Shown: positions 9,373 to 18,195 of the stretch, piece after piece
How positions within the stretch are numbered: position 1 is the stretch's first letter
Layout of the letters: each line of letters starts with the position of its first letter
NCBI GenBank assembly: GCA_026004795.1
Contig: BPJV01000001.1
Span: forward strand, 592,446-656,445
Length of the DNA: 64,000 bases
Reading direction: 5' to 3'
Source: Pirellulaceae bacterium
Lineage (GTDB): Bacteria; Planctomycetota; Planctomycetia; Pirellulales; Pirellulaceae
Notes under the pieces: model-generated
Told to the model about the DNA's origin: nothing
Databases searched by the model: none
The model's input: only the letters and a program-made list of their open reading frames with translations
Made by a program: the position numbers and the translations under genes

Positions 9373-12300
9373 TCAGTCCGCATGTTCGGCAAATCGTTCG
9401 TCCTTGATCCCCAGTCGCAGTTTCCATTCTTGGATCGCGCAAAACAGGACCGGGACTACGAACATGGTGAGCACCTCTACGGTCATTCCCCCGAAGCTGG
9501 GAATGGCCATGGGCACCATGATGTCCGATCCCCGTCCGGTCGAGGTGAGTACGGGGATCAGCGCGAGAACTGTGGTGGCCGTGGTCATGAGTGCCGGGCG
9601 CACGCGACGGCGGCCCGCCAGCAAGGTGGCGTGCCTCGCGTCCTCGGCCGTTTCGATCTTCAGCCTTCGAAAACTCTGGTCCAAATACGTCCCTATCACC
9701 ACGCCGTCATCGGAAGCGATGCCGAATAACGCCAGGAAGCCAACCCAGACCGCGACGCTCAGGTTGATAGCATGAATCTGAAACAGCTCGCGGATATCGG
9801 TTTCAAACACACTGAAGTTCAAGAACCAAGGTTGCGCGTAAAGCCAGATCATCAGAAAGCCGCCAGCCCAGGCGACACCAATGCCACTGAAAACGATCCC
9901 CGCGGTCATGACAGATCGAAAATTCAAATACAGGATCATGAAGATGACAAATAGTGCGATGGGCAGGATCAGCGCCAACGTTTTCTGGGAACGGATCTGG
10001 TTTTCATAATTGCCGGCAAAGCGGTACGATACGCCGGCCGGCAGCACCAGTTCTCCGCTTTCAATCTTTTGCTGGAGAAACCGTTGGCAATCTTCGACGA
10101 CGTCGACCTCAGCGAATTCCGGCTTCTTGTCGAACAGGACGTAGCCGAGCAGGAAAGTGTCTTCACTCTTGAGAACTTGTGGTCCGCGAACGTAACGGAT
10201 CTCGGCTAGCTGCTCCAACGGAATCTGCACGCCGTCGGGAGTGGGCACGAGGATACGGCCCAACGTTTCGATTTGGTTACGCAGCTCGCGCATGTACCGG
10301 ACACGGACGGGATAGCGCTCGCGGCCTTCGACAGTCGTGGTGATCCGTTTGCCGCCTATGGCGACCTCGATCACATCTTGGACGCTGCGAATGTGCAGCC
10401 CGTAGCGTTGGATTTCATCGCGATCGATATCGATTTCAATGTAGGGTTTACCAACGATACGATCGGCGATGACCGCCGAGGCTTCCACACTGGGCACCTG
10501 TTTCAAGAATCGTTCCAGCTCCAACGACACCCGCTCGATAGTTTCCAGATCGGGGCCGCGCACCTTGATGCCCATGGGTGCCCGCATGCCGCTCTGCAGC
10601 ATGACGATTCGTGCGGCAATCGGTTGCAGCTTCGGGGCGGAAGTCGTGCCGGGCACCTGAGCGGTGCGGGTGATTTCTTTCCAAATGTCGTCGGGGGAAC
10701 GGATGTGATCGCGCCACAACCGAAACGGGCGGCCATGCGGGTCTTCGATCAAGTTGCCGCTTTCGTCCCGCACGAACTGTCCCGCATCGACGTCAAAGCG
10801 GTACTTGATCCGATGGCCATCTTTGTCGACGGCATACTCGGGTTTGTACGAGATGACTGTTTCGATCATCGAGATGGGAGCGGGGTCGAGGGGACTTTCG
10901 ACTCGCCCCAGCTTACCGACCACCAGATCGACTTCAGGGATGGCGGAAATGGCCTGGTTCTGCAACTGCAGCACGTCGAGCGCTTCGCCGATCGAAGCAT
11001 GAGGCATGGTGGTCGGCATGTACAAGAACGAGCCTTCGTCCAGAGGCGGCATGAATTCGCGGCCGAGTCCCGGGAACTTCTGGCTGGTCCACTGCCACAC
11101 GACGGATTGGGTTACCTTCTCCGCACCGATTCCGATGCGCGTTGCTACCGCCGGAACGAACGAGAACACGTTGGCGAAACCGAGCCACGCGCAGAGGCCA
11201 GCGACCAGCAGCAGAAGCGGAGCGGAAAGGAATAACAACTTGTGACGCAAGGCCCAACGCAACACTGGGGCGTAGATGAAATACTGGAAGACTTGAAAGA
11301 AGGCCAGCAGCCCGCCGATCAACACGAACACGAATACCAGGTTTCTCCAAACGCCCTTATCCGGCCCCAGCGGGGACCATTCATCGCTGAGCATAACGAT
11401 CACCAGCGCGAACGCTGCGGCATTCGCAACTACAGGCCCCAGACGCCGCCAACGCGGAGACAGCGAGTCGGCCACCCACAGGTAGGCGGCCCAGCCCAGT
11501 GCCAGGCCAGCCATCCAGTACCAGCCAATGGCCACAGCGGCGACCGCGCCCAGAATGGCCAAGGCGCCGGACAGCACCCGCTTGCCCCGCCCCGGACGCA
11601 AGCGGGTGGTGAACAACAAGTGGGCCGCGGGCGGAATGATGGTCAGCGCCACGATCACCGACGCAATCAGGGCGAAAGTCTTGGTGAACGCCAGTGGTCG
11701 AAACAGTTTGCCTTCCGGTCCGGTCATGGTGAACACGGGCAGGAAACCGACCACGGTGGTCGACACGGCCGTCAACACCGCACTACCGACTTCGCTGGAC
11801 GCGCGATAGACGACATGCAGCCGGTTTTCGTCTTCGGCCGCCTCATCGAGATGTTTCAGAATGTTTTCGCACAGCACGATGCCCATATCCACCATCGTTC
11901 CGATGGCAATGGCAATGCCGGACAGGGCCACGATATTCGCGTCCACGCCAAACAATTTCATGGCGATGAAGCACATCAGCACGGCCAATGGAAGCAAGCT
12001 GCTGATGAGCAAGGAGCTGCGCAAGTGCCAAACGGAAATGATGATTACCAGGATGGTTACCAGAATTTCCTCAAGCAGCGCTTTGTTCAGCGTGCCGAGT
12101 GTCTCATAGATCAGGCCGGTACGATCGTAGAAAGGGACGACCTTGACCTGGCTGAGGTTGGCCCAGGCGGGCCACTGGTCGCGGGCGATGCTGCGCAGGT
12201 GCTGCGTCCATGCGTCGTGATTGGGCAGCGACTCGTCGAACGCTTCAAAGCCATGTCGCGTGGCGTATTGTTCGATTTCCGTGCGCGATACGCGATCCCA

Positions 12301-13398
12301 GTCGAACACGACGTGCGTTGGCAGGCCGGGTTCGATTTCGGCGATCTTCGCTTTGACGTTCTTGATCGCCTGCAGCGGGTTGTATCCATAACGCACGACT
12401 ACCACGCCGCCGACCGATTCTGCCCCGCCCTTGTCGAGCGCCCCACGGCGCAAGGCGGGGCCTATCGTCACATGGGCGACGTCCTTGATCGCGATGGGCA
12501 CGTTGTCGGACGATTTCAAGACGATCTTTTCGATGTCTTCCAGTCGCTTGATGAACCCCAGTCCCCGAACGATGTATTCGGCTCGATTGACTTCGATGGT
12601 CCGGGCGCCGACATCGACGTTCGACATCCGGACCGCGTTGTAGATCTGATTGAGCGTCACGCCGTGAGCCCGCATGGCGTCGGGATCGACGTCGATCTGG
12701 TATTCCAGCACGAAACCGCCAACCGACGCGACTTCGCTGATTCCCTCCGCCGAGGCGAGGGCGTAGCGCACCGTCCAGTCCTGGATCGATCGCAGTTCAT
12801 GCAGATCGAATCCGCCAATCGGTTGGCCATCCGGATCGCGGCCTTCCAACGTGTACCAGAAAATCTGTCCGAGAGCCGTGGCGTCTGGACCGAGAGCTGG
12901 CTGGACACCTTCGGGGAGCGTTCCGGCGGGCAGGCTATTGAGTTTTTCCAACACGCGCGAACGCGACCAGTAGAACTCGGCCCGTTCGTTGAAGATGACG
13001 TAGATCGAGGAGAACCCGAAGAACGAATAGCTGCGAATCGTCTTGACCTCAGGGATGCCCAGCAGCGCCACGGTCAGTGGATAGGTGATCTGATCCTCGA
13101 CATCCTGCGGCGAACGGCCCATCCACTCGGTGAATACGATCTGCTGGTTTTCGCCGATGTCGGGGATTGCATCCACGGGCACGGGGCTTCGCAGCATTCC
13201 CGCTACATCCCAGTCGAAAGGGGCCGTGTAGATTCCTGCGGCGACGATGGCCAGCGTCAACAGCACCACCACGACCTTCTGCTTCAGGCAGAAATACATG
13301 ACTCGGTCGAGCAGTGTTGTGGGTTCAGCGTCCGCCTTGGCTTGCGACGGGCCGCTCGGTGGTTCAACTCGATCGGCTGGTGAGGTCGCATCAGTCAT
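9373..13398 (-). CDS. cusA: HME-RND heavy-metal efflux pump (CusA/CzcA family)
   Basis: A 1341-residue inner-membrane proton-driven exporter of the heavy-metal RND class, working with the CusB-like adaptor encoded just upstream. Visible motifs: VDAIPDIGENQQIVFTEW in the first porter loop, GIAIAIGTMVDMGIVLCENI in TM4 with the proton-relay Asp, LGREFMPPLDEGSFLYMPTTMP before the second porter half, and a second TM bundle with FGIASDDGVVIGTYL. It is about 290 residues longer than E. coli CusA: extra hydrophobic helices follow the first TM bundle (about residues 600-750) and the porter domain has insertions around residues 380-420 and 890-950; Cu(I)/Ag(I) versus Zn/Co/Cd selectivity cannot be settled by eye. 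ATG at 13398 overlaps the adaptor stop by 8 bases. A 713-aa open frame on the opposite strand is its shadow. Confidence 0.92.
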   Translation of the reverse strand: MTDATSPADRVEPPSGPSQAKADAEPTTLLDRVMYFCLKQKVVVVLLTLAIVAAGIYTAPFDWDVAGMLRSPVPVDAIPDIGENQQIVFTEWMGRSPQDVEDQITYPLTVALLGIPEVKTIRSYSFFGFSSIYVIFNERAEFYWSRSRVLEKLNSLPAGTLPEGVQPALGPDATALGQIFWYTLEGRDPDGQPIGGFDLHELRSIQDWTVRYALASAEGISEVASVGGFVLEYQIDVDPDAMRAHGVTLNQIYNAVRMSNVDVGARTIEVNRAEYIVRGLGFIKRLEDIEKIVLKSSDNVPIAIKDVAHVTIGPALRRGALDKGGAESVGGVVVVRYGYNPLQAIKNVKAKIAEIEPGLPTHVVFDWDRVSRTEIEQYATRHGFEAFDESLPNHDAWTQHLRSIARDQWPAWANLSQVKVVPFYDRTGLIYETLGTLNKALLEEILVTILVIIISVWHLRSSLLISSLLPLAVLMCFIAMKLFGVDANIVALSGIAIAIGTMVDMGIVLCENILKHLDEAAEDENRLHVVYRASSEVGSAVLTAVSTTVVGFLPVFTMTGPEGKLFRPLAFTKTFALIASVIVALTIIPPAAHLLFTTRLRPGRGKRVLSGALAILGAVAAVAIGWYWMAGLALGWAAYLWVADSLSPRWRRLGPVVANAAAFALVIVMLSDEWSPLGPDKGVWRNLVFVFVLIGGLLAFFQVFQYFIYAPVLRWALRHKLLFLSAPLLLLVAGLCAWLGFANVFSFVPAVATRIGIGAEKVTQSVVWQWTSQKFPGLGREFMPPLDEGSFLYMPTTMPHASIGEALDVLQLQNQAISAIPEVDLVVGKLGRVESPLDPAPISMIETVISYKPEYAVDKDGHRIKYRFDVDAGQFVRDESGNLIEDPHGRPFRLWRDHIRSPDDIWKEITRTAQVPGTTSAPKLQPIAARIVMLQSGMRAPMGIKVRGPDLETIERVSLELERFLKQVPSVEASAVIADRIVGKPYIEIDIDRDEIQRYGLHIRSVQDVIEVAIGGKRITTTVEGRERYPVRVRYMRELRNQIETLGRILVPTPDGVQIPLEQLAEIRYVRGPQVLKSEDTFLLGYVLFDKKPEFAEVDVVEDCQRFLQQKIESGELVLPAGVSYRFAGNYENQIRSQKTLALILPIALFVIFMILYLNFRSVMTAGIVFSGIGVAWAGGFLMIWLYAQPWFLNFSVFETDIRELFQIHAINLSVAVWVGFLALFGIASDDGVVIGTYLDQSFRRLKIETAEDARHATLLAGRRRVRPALMTTATTVLALIPVLTSTGRGSDIMVPMAIPSFGGMTVEVLTMFVVPVLFCAIQEWKLRLGIKDERFAEHAD

Positions 13399-15838
13399 GA
13401 GGCTGCACCTCCTCCGCAGGATCTGTGGCGGACGGATCGACCGATTGAAGCAATTCGATGCGCTGGATTTTGTCCGCACAGGACAGCATCTTGCTTCCGT
13501 AGTAGGGATTGCCTGCCTGGTCGTTTTCTTGCAGCCAGGTGGCGCCGCGGCCCTCGAATGCCATGGGGCAATGCAGCTCGAACACGTCGTGTTCCAGCAT
13601 CGGTCGGAAACGCAGCGCCATGGCCAGGAGCTGATCGGATAGCAGGGAGAATTGCGTCCGCACGGCGGCTATATCCGGCGCTTGCTGCAAGGCGGTTAGA
13701 ATGGCCGCCAATTGCCGACTTTCCTGTTCCCAGGCCGCCCTCTGATCGGGCTCGAATCGGTCGCCTGACAACTGCGCGAAAGTGGCTGACAACTGGCTGG
13801 CGGCCGCCTGGGCTGCGACCAGGTCATCGGCGGCCAACGCCTTGCGCATGGCAAAGTAGCCCGCGTACACCGTCGCCAACTGTTGGCGGAACCAGTCGGG
13901 CAGTTCGATCGTTGCCGGCCGCACGGCTGGCTGGCTCGCATGGTCAGCGTGAGCGGAATGCGATGCGTGGTCCAGCATCAATTGCTGCTGCAGTCGGTTC
14001 AAGTTATGGCGAAGCGACTGCACCACCCGCCGGGCCGTGTCCATATCCGGAGCTTCCGATCCTTCGATCGCATCGTTGCTCAACCGCATCAGGAATTCGC
14101 GCCAAACCATCGCCGGGTGACCCGCCAACTTTTCAGCATGGATCAAGTCGAGTTTGCGGCGAAAGTGCTGGAACGCCGCACGCACCGCTTCGATGTCTTC
14201 CGTCTTGAGTTCGAGTTCCACTTGCGAGGCGACTGCAAGCATCTCGCGCACTTGCTGGACGAACGAGTCCGGGAGATTCATGACCATCGTCGACGATGTC
14301 CCACCGGACTTCGGCTGGGGACCGCCGCCGTGATCGTGTCCGCCTCCCCCGCCGCCATCGGGCGTCATCATGGTCGGTTTCGCCTGGATCTGCAGTTCGC
14401 TGTCGATCTTGAAATTGCCATTGATGACGACACGTTCGCCTTCAAACAGTCCGTGGCGGACGATGTAGTGATCGCCGGCTCTCGGCCCCAACAGCACCTC
14501 TCGGCCTTCGAAGGTGGGTTTGTCCGTGCCTTCAAGTTCCACGTACACGATCGCGCGTGTCCCCGTGACCAAGGCTGCCGAAACTGGAATCACCAATGGC
14601 ATTTCCTGGGGATCGGTTTCTGCAGCGACAAATCCCAACGCTTCGGCGCGCACCAATGGCATACCGCAGATGTCGCAGAAGCCGGGACCGTCCTTGACGA
14701 TTTCTGGATGCATCGGGCTAATCCACTTGCCAGCCAATTCGGGATCGAGGACTCGGCCGCCTGCCGCAACCTTGGATTCGATCACGGCATGCACGAACAT
14801 TTCCGGTTTAAGCCGTCCCGACGCATTGTCGACGTTGACTCGGACCTTGACCGTCCGCGTCTGCGCATTGAGCACCGGGTCGATGAATGAGATGCGTCCC
14901 TTGAAGATCTCACCGGGGTAAGCGGCGGTGGTGAACGTGACTTGCTGCCCATACCGGATCCATGGCAAATCCGATTCGTAGGCATCCAAGCGAAGCCACA
15001 AATGCGACAGATCGGCAACCGTGTAGATGCGGTCCCCGACGTTCACGCGATCACCTTCCTGCCGGAGCTTCTGGATGACGATACCCGAGGTGGGGGCATA
15101 GATCGTGACGTGGTCCTCGGCGCGGCCACGTTCCTCGATCTCGCGAATCTGCTGTTCGGTCAACCCCAACAACCGCAGTTTTTCCCGAGCCGATTCGACC
15201 AGATTGACTCGGCCGGCATTTGGATTCTCGCGCTGGAATCGAAGCGCCTGGATCAGTTCTTCCTGCGCCGTGTAGAGCTCCTCGCTGTACATGTATACCA
15301 TATGATCGCCTTGGCGAACCTGCACGCCCGTGTAATTGACGAACAAGCGGTCCAGGCGACCGGCGACCCAGGCCGTAATATGCGCCAGTCGGGTTTCGTC
15401 GTAATCGAGTTTGCCGACCATGCGCACCTTTGCCGTGACGTAGCGACGTTCTACCGGGACCGTCTGAATCTTCAGCAACTCCTTGACTTCGGGACGCATC
15501 ACCAACGTCCTCAAACCACCCGCCGATGGTTCGACCGGTACCAGGTCCATCCGGCAAATCGGGCACTTGCCCGGCTTTCGCTGGCGGATCTGCGGGTGCA
15601 TCGCGCACGTGTACCACTGAGCGGCCGGTTTGGTGGATGCCTCCGAGACGGTTGCCGCCGATTGAGGAGATGCCTGCCCGCCGTCCGGTGGCGACGGCGT
15701 CGATCGCCCCGCCGGCATCAAGCTCCAAGCAAAGACAGCACCTGACAAGAAAATGGCCACGCATCCAGCCACGCGTATCCGCCAGCGGTAACGATGCAAC
15801 CATGCCGACCAGGCTTCTCCGTCGAAAAAATCATGCAT
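13391..15838 (-). CDS. cusB: RND periplasmic adaptor (CusB family) with two heavy-metal-binding domains and DUF3347
   Basis: 815 residues. One N-terminal membrane helix (about 20-40), then a first heavy-metal-binding domain (YTCAMHP...CPICRMDLVPVEP, about 75-105), the HlyD-type barrel/lipoyl/hairpin region (TAWVAGRLDRLFVNYTG, YAPTSGIVIQKL), a second metal-binding domain (ISPMHPEI...CDICGMPLV, about 370-400), a beta domain, a Gly/His-rich linker (GGGGGGHDHGGG), a long helical section, and a C-terminal DUF3347 domain (CPMAFEGRGATWLQ...NPYYGSKMLSC). Both metal domains carry the CxxC pair, suggesting metal hand-over to the pump. It is about twice the length of E. coli CusB. It follows the anti-sigma gene by 66 bases and overlaps cusA by 8. 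Confidence 0.92.
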   Translation of the reverse strand: MHDFFDGEAWSAWLHRYRWRIRVAGCVAIFLSGAVFAWSLMPAGRSTPSPPDGGQASPQSAATVSEASTKPAAQWYTCAMHPQIRQRKPGKCPICRMDLVPVEPSAGGLRTLVMRPEVKELLKIQTVPVERRYVTAKVRMVGKLDYDETRLAHITAWVAGRLDRLFVNYTGVQVRQGDHMVYMYSEELYTAQEELIQALRFQRENPNAGRVNLVESAREKLRLLGLTEQQIREIEERGRAEDHVTIYAPTSGIVIQKLRQEGDRVNVGDRIYTVADLSHLWLRLDAYESDLPWIRYGQQVTFTTAAYPGEIFKGRISFIDPVLNAQTRTVKVRVNVDNASGRLKPEMFVHAVIESKVAAGGRVLDPELAGKWISPMHPEIVKDGPGFCDICGMPLVRAEALGFVAAETDPQEMPLVIPVSAALVTGTRAIVYVELEGTDKPTFEGREVLLGPRAGDHYIVRHGLFEGERVVINGNFKIDSELQIQAKPTMMTPDGGGGGGHDHGGGPQPKSGGTSSTMVMNLPDSFVQQVREMLAVASQVELELKTEDIEAVRAAFQHFRRKLDLIHAEKLAGHPAMVWREFLMRLSNDAIEGSEAPDMDTARRVVQSLRHNLNRLQQQLMLDHASHSAHADHASQPAVRPATIELPDWFRQQLATVYAGYFAMRKALAADDLVAAQAAASQLSATFAQLSGDRFEPDQRAAWEQESRQLAAILTALQQAPDIAAVRTQFSLLSDQLLAMALRFRPMLEHDVFELHCPMAFEGRGATWLQENDQAGNPYYGSKMLSCADKIQRIELLQSVDPSATDPAEEVQPHD

Positions 15839-15904
15839 GGTGGAACAGCCTCCGCATCGATCGATCCTCCAAGCTAGCCACGTTTCTCGATTCCACCGCC
15901 CGGT

Positions 15905-16774
15905 TCATGAACGGGTTTGTTGCGCTTCGGTCCAGGCAGCAACCATGGCGTCGATGTCTTCCGGTCGCAGGCTGCCGATAATCGTCACCGCGCGATCATC
16001 CAGGCGGAACGAGGCGATCAGTTTGCCGTCGATTTCGGAGCAACGACACTCGACGCCTCGGCATACCATCGTCCGGCTACCGGCCAGCCAACCGTGGTCT
16101 TGATCCACGTGTTCGAGAACGACGATCTTGGATCCATCCGGTCTGCGACAAATCGTCTGGATGCATCGGCAGCACGGCATGTCCAGGGCGTAAGCTCGTT
16201 CCATGCTCAGCCCAGATGGCAGACCGCGGAACGCAACGGGCCGGTAGCCGAATTGCCGTTCGAACGCCTCCGGATCCACCGGCTGGCCGGCGTACTTGCT
16301 TGCCATGTACGTATCGAGCGAGTCGGAGCCAAGGTGAGTCGCGATCCACGCAATCTCCCGGCGCATCAACTCGTGTCGGTCGTGCGAATCCCAGAAATAG
16401 TCGAGCGACAGTGCGACCATGGCTACCGCGGCTGCGGCCGCCAGCAGCCACCGGGCAACCGCCCGCCGCCCAGCGGAGGTAGGCAGCTTCGCTGGCCGTC
16501 CGCTCACCCCGGATGCGGGCGAACCGAAGGCAGGCGAAGGCGGATGCTTCTGCAGCCGACTTCGCAGCGCCAGCCACCCTGCTTGCCCTGATTGCTCGGA
16601 CGGTTCAGGTACGTTCGCCGCAACATACCGAGTCAACTTCTGGTAACCGGACAGGATTTCACGGCACGATTCACAGGCCTCCAGATGTTGCGCAACCTGC
16701 TCGCGCGATTCCCCATCCAGCTCGCCGTCGTAATAGGCCGAGAGCCGTGGTTCGATGTGTGCACAGTCTTTCAT
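15905..16774 (-). CDS. Anti-sigma factor with zinc finger and Cys-rich periplasmic domain
   Basis: 289 residues. The N-terminus is a zf-HC2 (ZAS) domain (CAHIEPRLSAYYDGEL, then HLEACESC) that would hold the ECF sigma factor; a single membrane helix follows at about 110-130 (WLLAAAAAVAMVALSL). The outer domain of about 155 residues has a cluster of cysteines (DMPCCRCIQTICRR, then MVCRGVECRCSE), suited to binding a soft metal. The gene is 1 base behind the sigma factor gene and 66 bases ahead of cusB, so I infer that it senses periplasmic metal and releases the sigma factor, as CnrX/CnrY do in other systems. Sequence relation to those proteins is not claimed. Confidence 0.8.
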   Translation of the reverse strand: MKDCAHIEPRLSAYYDGELDGESREQVAQHLEACESCREILSGYQKLTRYVAANVPEPSEQSGQAGWLALRSRLQKHPPSPAFGSPASGVSGRPAKLPTSAGRRAVARWLLAAAAAVAMVALSLDYFWDSHDRHELMRREIAWIATHLGSDSLDTYMASKYAGQPVDPEAFERQFGYRPVAFRGLPSGLSMERAYALDMPCCRCIQTICRRPDGSKIVVLEHVDQDHGWLAGSRTMVCRGVECRCSEIDGKLIASFRLDDRAVTIIGSLRPEDIDAMVAAWTEAQQTRS

Positions 16775-16775
16775 T

Positions 16776-17379
16776 TCAACCCTCCCAACCAGCCAGAGTC
16801 AGCAGATTGCGCAGTTGTTGCCGAGCCCGATTCATCCGCGAGCCCACCGTGCCTTCAGGTATTCCCACGGCTTCGGCAATCTCGCGGTAGGACTGACCGT
16901 GCTGCTCTTTGAGCAAGAACACGGCACGCAATTCAGGGTCGAGTTGCTTCAACGCCCAATCCAACATGTCACGCTGTTCCACTCGCGCCGCGACACCCGC
17001 CTTCGGCTCTGGAGGATCCGCCAACAAGGGGCCGACCGGCGATCGGCGCCGACGCACCCACTGCAAGACTTCGTTTACCGCCAGTCGATACAACCAGGTC
17101 TGGAACTTCGCTTGCCCTCGGTACTGGTCGAGTTTTCGGAAGGCCTGCAGGAAGACTTGTTGAGTCAAATCGTCTGCCACATTCACTTCCCGCCATCCGG
17201 CGTACCAATCGGTAGACCATCGGGCGGCAATGGGAATACAGCGCCGCCTGTGCCTGATCATCGCCAAGCAGGCTATCGCGCACCCACCGCTCCCAGGGCA
17301 CCTCATCGCCGGTTGGTCGACCGGTCGATTCGTTCATGCTGTTTTGATGCGTATCGGGCTGAGTTTCTTCACGTGGCAT
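16776..17379 (-). CDS. ECF-type RNA polymerase sigma factor, frameshift in region 2
   Basis: Sigma-2 reads SLLGDDQAQAALYSHCRPMVYRLVRRMAG in one frame and then NVADDLTQQVFLQAFRKLDQYRG in another; deleting or adding one base near 17195 joins them. Region 4 follows: LDPELRAVFLLKEQHGQSYREIAEAVGIPEGTVGSRMNRARQQL, a standard helix-turn-helix. Joined length is about 200 residues, normal for ECF factors. Start at ATG 17379 or 17337 (MNESTGRP). The gene is 1 base upstream of the anti-sigma gene and probably controls the efflux operon. The frameshift is either an inactivating mutation or an assembly error; the intact flanking frames favour a recent or artefactual change. Confidence 0.8.
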
Positions 17380-17430
17380 GGGTGGGAATCGCAGTGAGGC
17401 AGAGAGAAATGGCCGTGCGAGCCGAATATC

Positions 17431-17447
17431 CAAGTTAACGTAACTTG
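17431..17447. promoter_or_regulatory. Inverted repeat, possible operator in the sigma/lipoprotein divergent region
   Basis: CAAGTTA (17431-17437) and TAACTTG (17441-17447) are exact inverse complements with a 3-base centre. The palindrome lies 52 bases upstream of the sigma factor ATG in the intergenic region shared with the divergent lipoprotein gene. Confidence 0.35.
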
Positions 17448-17505
17448 ACGCGATCCGTCCAAATTCGCAATCTGGGCCGCGAAGAAACCTGGTCCCTGAT
17501 GCATC

Positions 17506-17527
17506 GAACCTTTTTAGGTCGTTCGTC
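17506..17527 (+). promoter_or_regulatory. Possible ECF-type promoter of the lipoprotein gene
   Basis: GAAC at 17506-17509 and CGTC at 17524-17527, about 15 bases apart, resemble -35 and -10 elements used by many ECF sigma factors. The site is 68 bases ahead of the lipoprotein start and close to the sigma gene. Short motif, so chance is possible. Confidence 0.25.
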
Positions 17528-17594
17528 GTTTGGGCCGCACGCGCGGCCCTGCGTTCCAGATGATCTTCGTTTTTTTTCTCGTGGAGTCCCAAAA

Positions 17595-18050
17595 ATGAAG
17601 AGCCTGAATCACCGCCTGCCACTAGTTGGCCTGCTGGTTCTCCTCATCGCCGCTGCCGGTTGCAATGATAACTCGGATTCATCGAGCGCGCCAGCAACGG
17701 ATGCGTCCGCCGCGGCCGACACCGGTGGCGACCAAGGTACAGTGGATCACACCGATGCCGATTCGATGGATGGTCGCCAACATGGACATCACGACCATGG
17801 CGCGGACAGTGGTGGTGCCACGGACATGGAAAAGATGATGCAGGGACTGGCAGGACTGGCCGAAACCGATCGCGAATCGGCGATGAAACAGCACTTCTGC
17901 CCGGTATCGGATGAGATGCTGGGTACCATGGGGACTCCGGTCAAAGTCACCGTCGAGGGGCAGGACGTTTGGTTGTGCTGCGACGGATGCAAGCAAGATC
18001 TGGAAGCCGATCCGCAGAAATACCTCGCCAAGATCCAGACAGATCAGTAG
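17595..18050 (+). CDS. His-rich lipoprotein with YHS-like metal-binding domain
   Basis: 151 residues. Signal peptide with lipobox (LLIAAAGC) gives a lipid-anchored periplasmic or outer-membrane protein. A linker rich in Asp, Ala and His follows (QHGHHDHGAD), then a C-terminal domain with HFCPVSDEML and VWLCCDGCKQDLEADPQKYLAKI. The CPV...CCDGC pattern is that of YHS/TRASH-like metal-binding domains often found beside copper exporters. ATG at 17595 lies behind GGAG (10 bases). It is divergent from the sigma/anti-sigma/cusBA operon, and with it forms a metal resistance set; I infer a metal buffer or chaperone role. Confidence 0.8.
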   Translation: MKSLNHRLPLVGLLVLLIAAAGCNDNSDSSSAPATDASAAADTGGDQGTVDHTDADSMDGRQHGHHDHGADSGGATDMEKMMQGLAGLAETDRESAMKQHFCPVSDEMLGTMGTPVKVTVEGQDVWLCCDGCKQDLEADPQKYLAKIQTDQ

Positions 18051-18195
18051 TCCGGTAATCGCGGGCCTGCGTCGCCTGATCGGTGGCTGATCCGAGCCTG
18101 CAGAGCCTCCCAGTGCAACGATGGGAATTGCCGCGGCGCCACTCGACTCCTTTGCACCGCGCTCGGATGCCGCGTGGTCGCAATATTGGATTCGG

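Noticed and set aside
11242-13383. 713-codon open frame on the plus strand
   Set aside because: It is exactly antisense to cusA, is His/Gln/Arg-rich without any domain, and cusA has unmistakable RND motifs. Long antisense frames are expected in GC-rich DNA.
17431-17447. Reading the CAAGTTA palindrome as the binding site of a specific regulator
   Set aside because: The palindrome is real but no regulator gene is nearby and 7-bp arms are too short to name a family; kept only as a possible operator.
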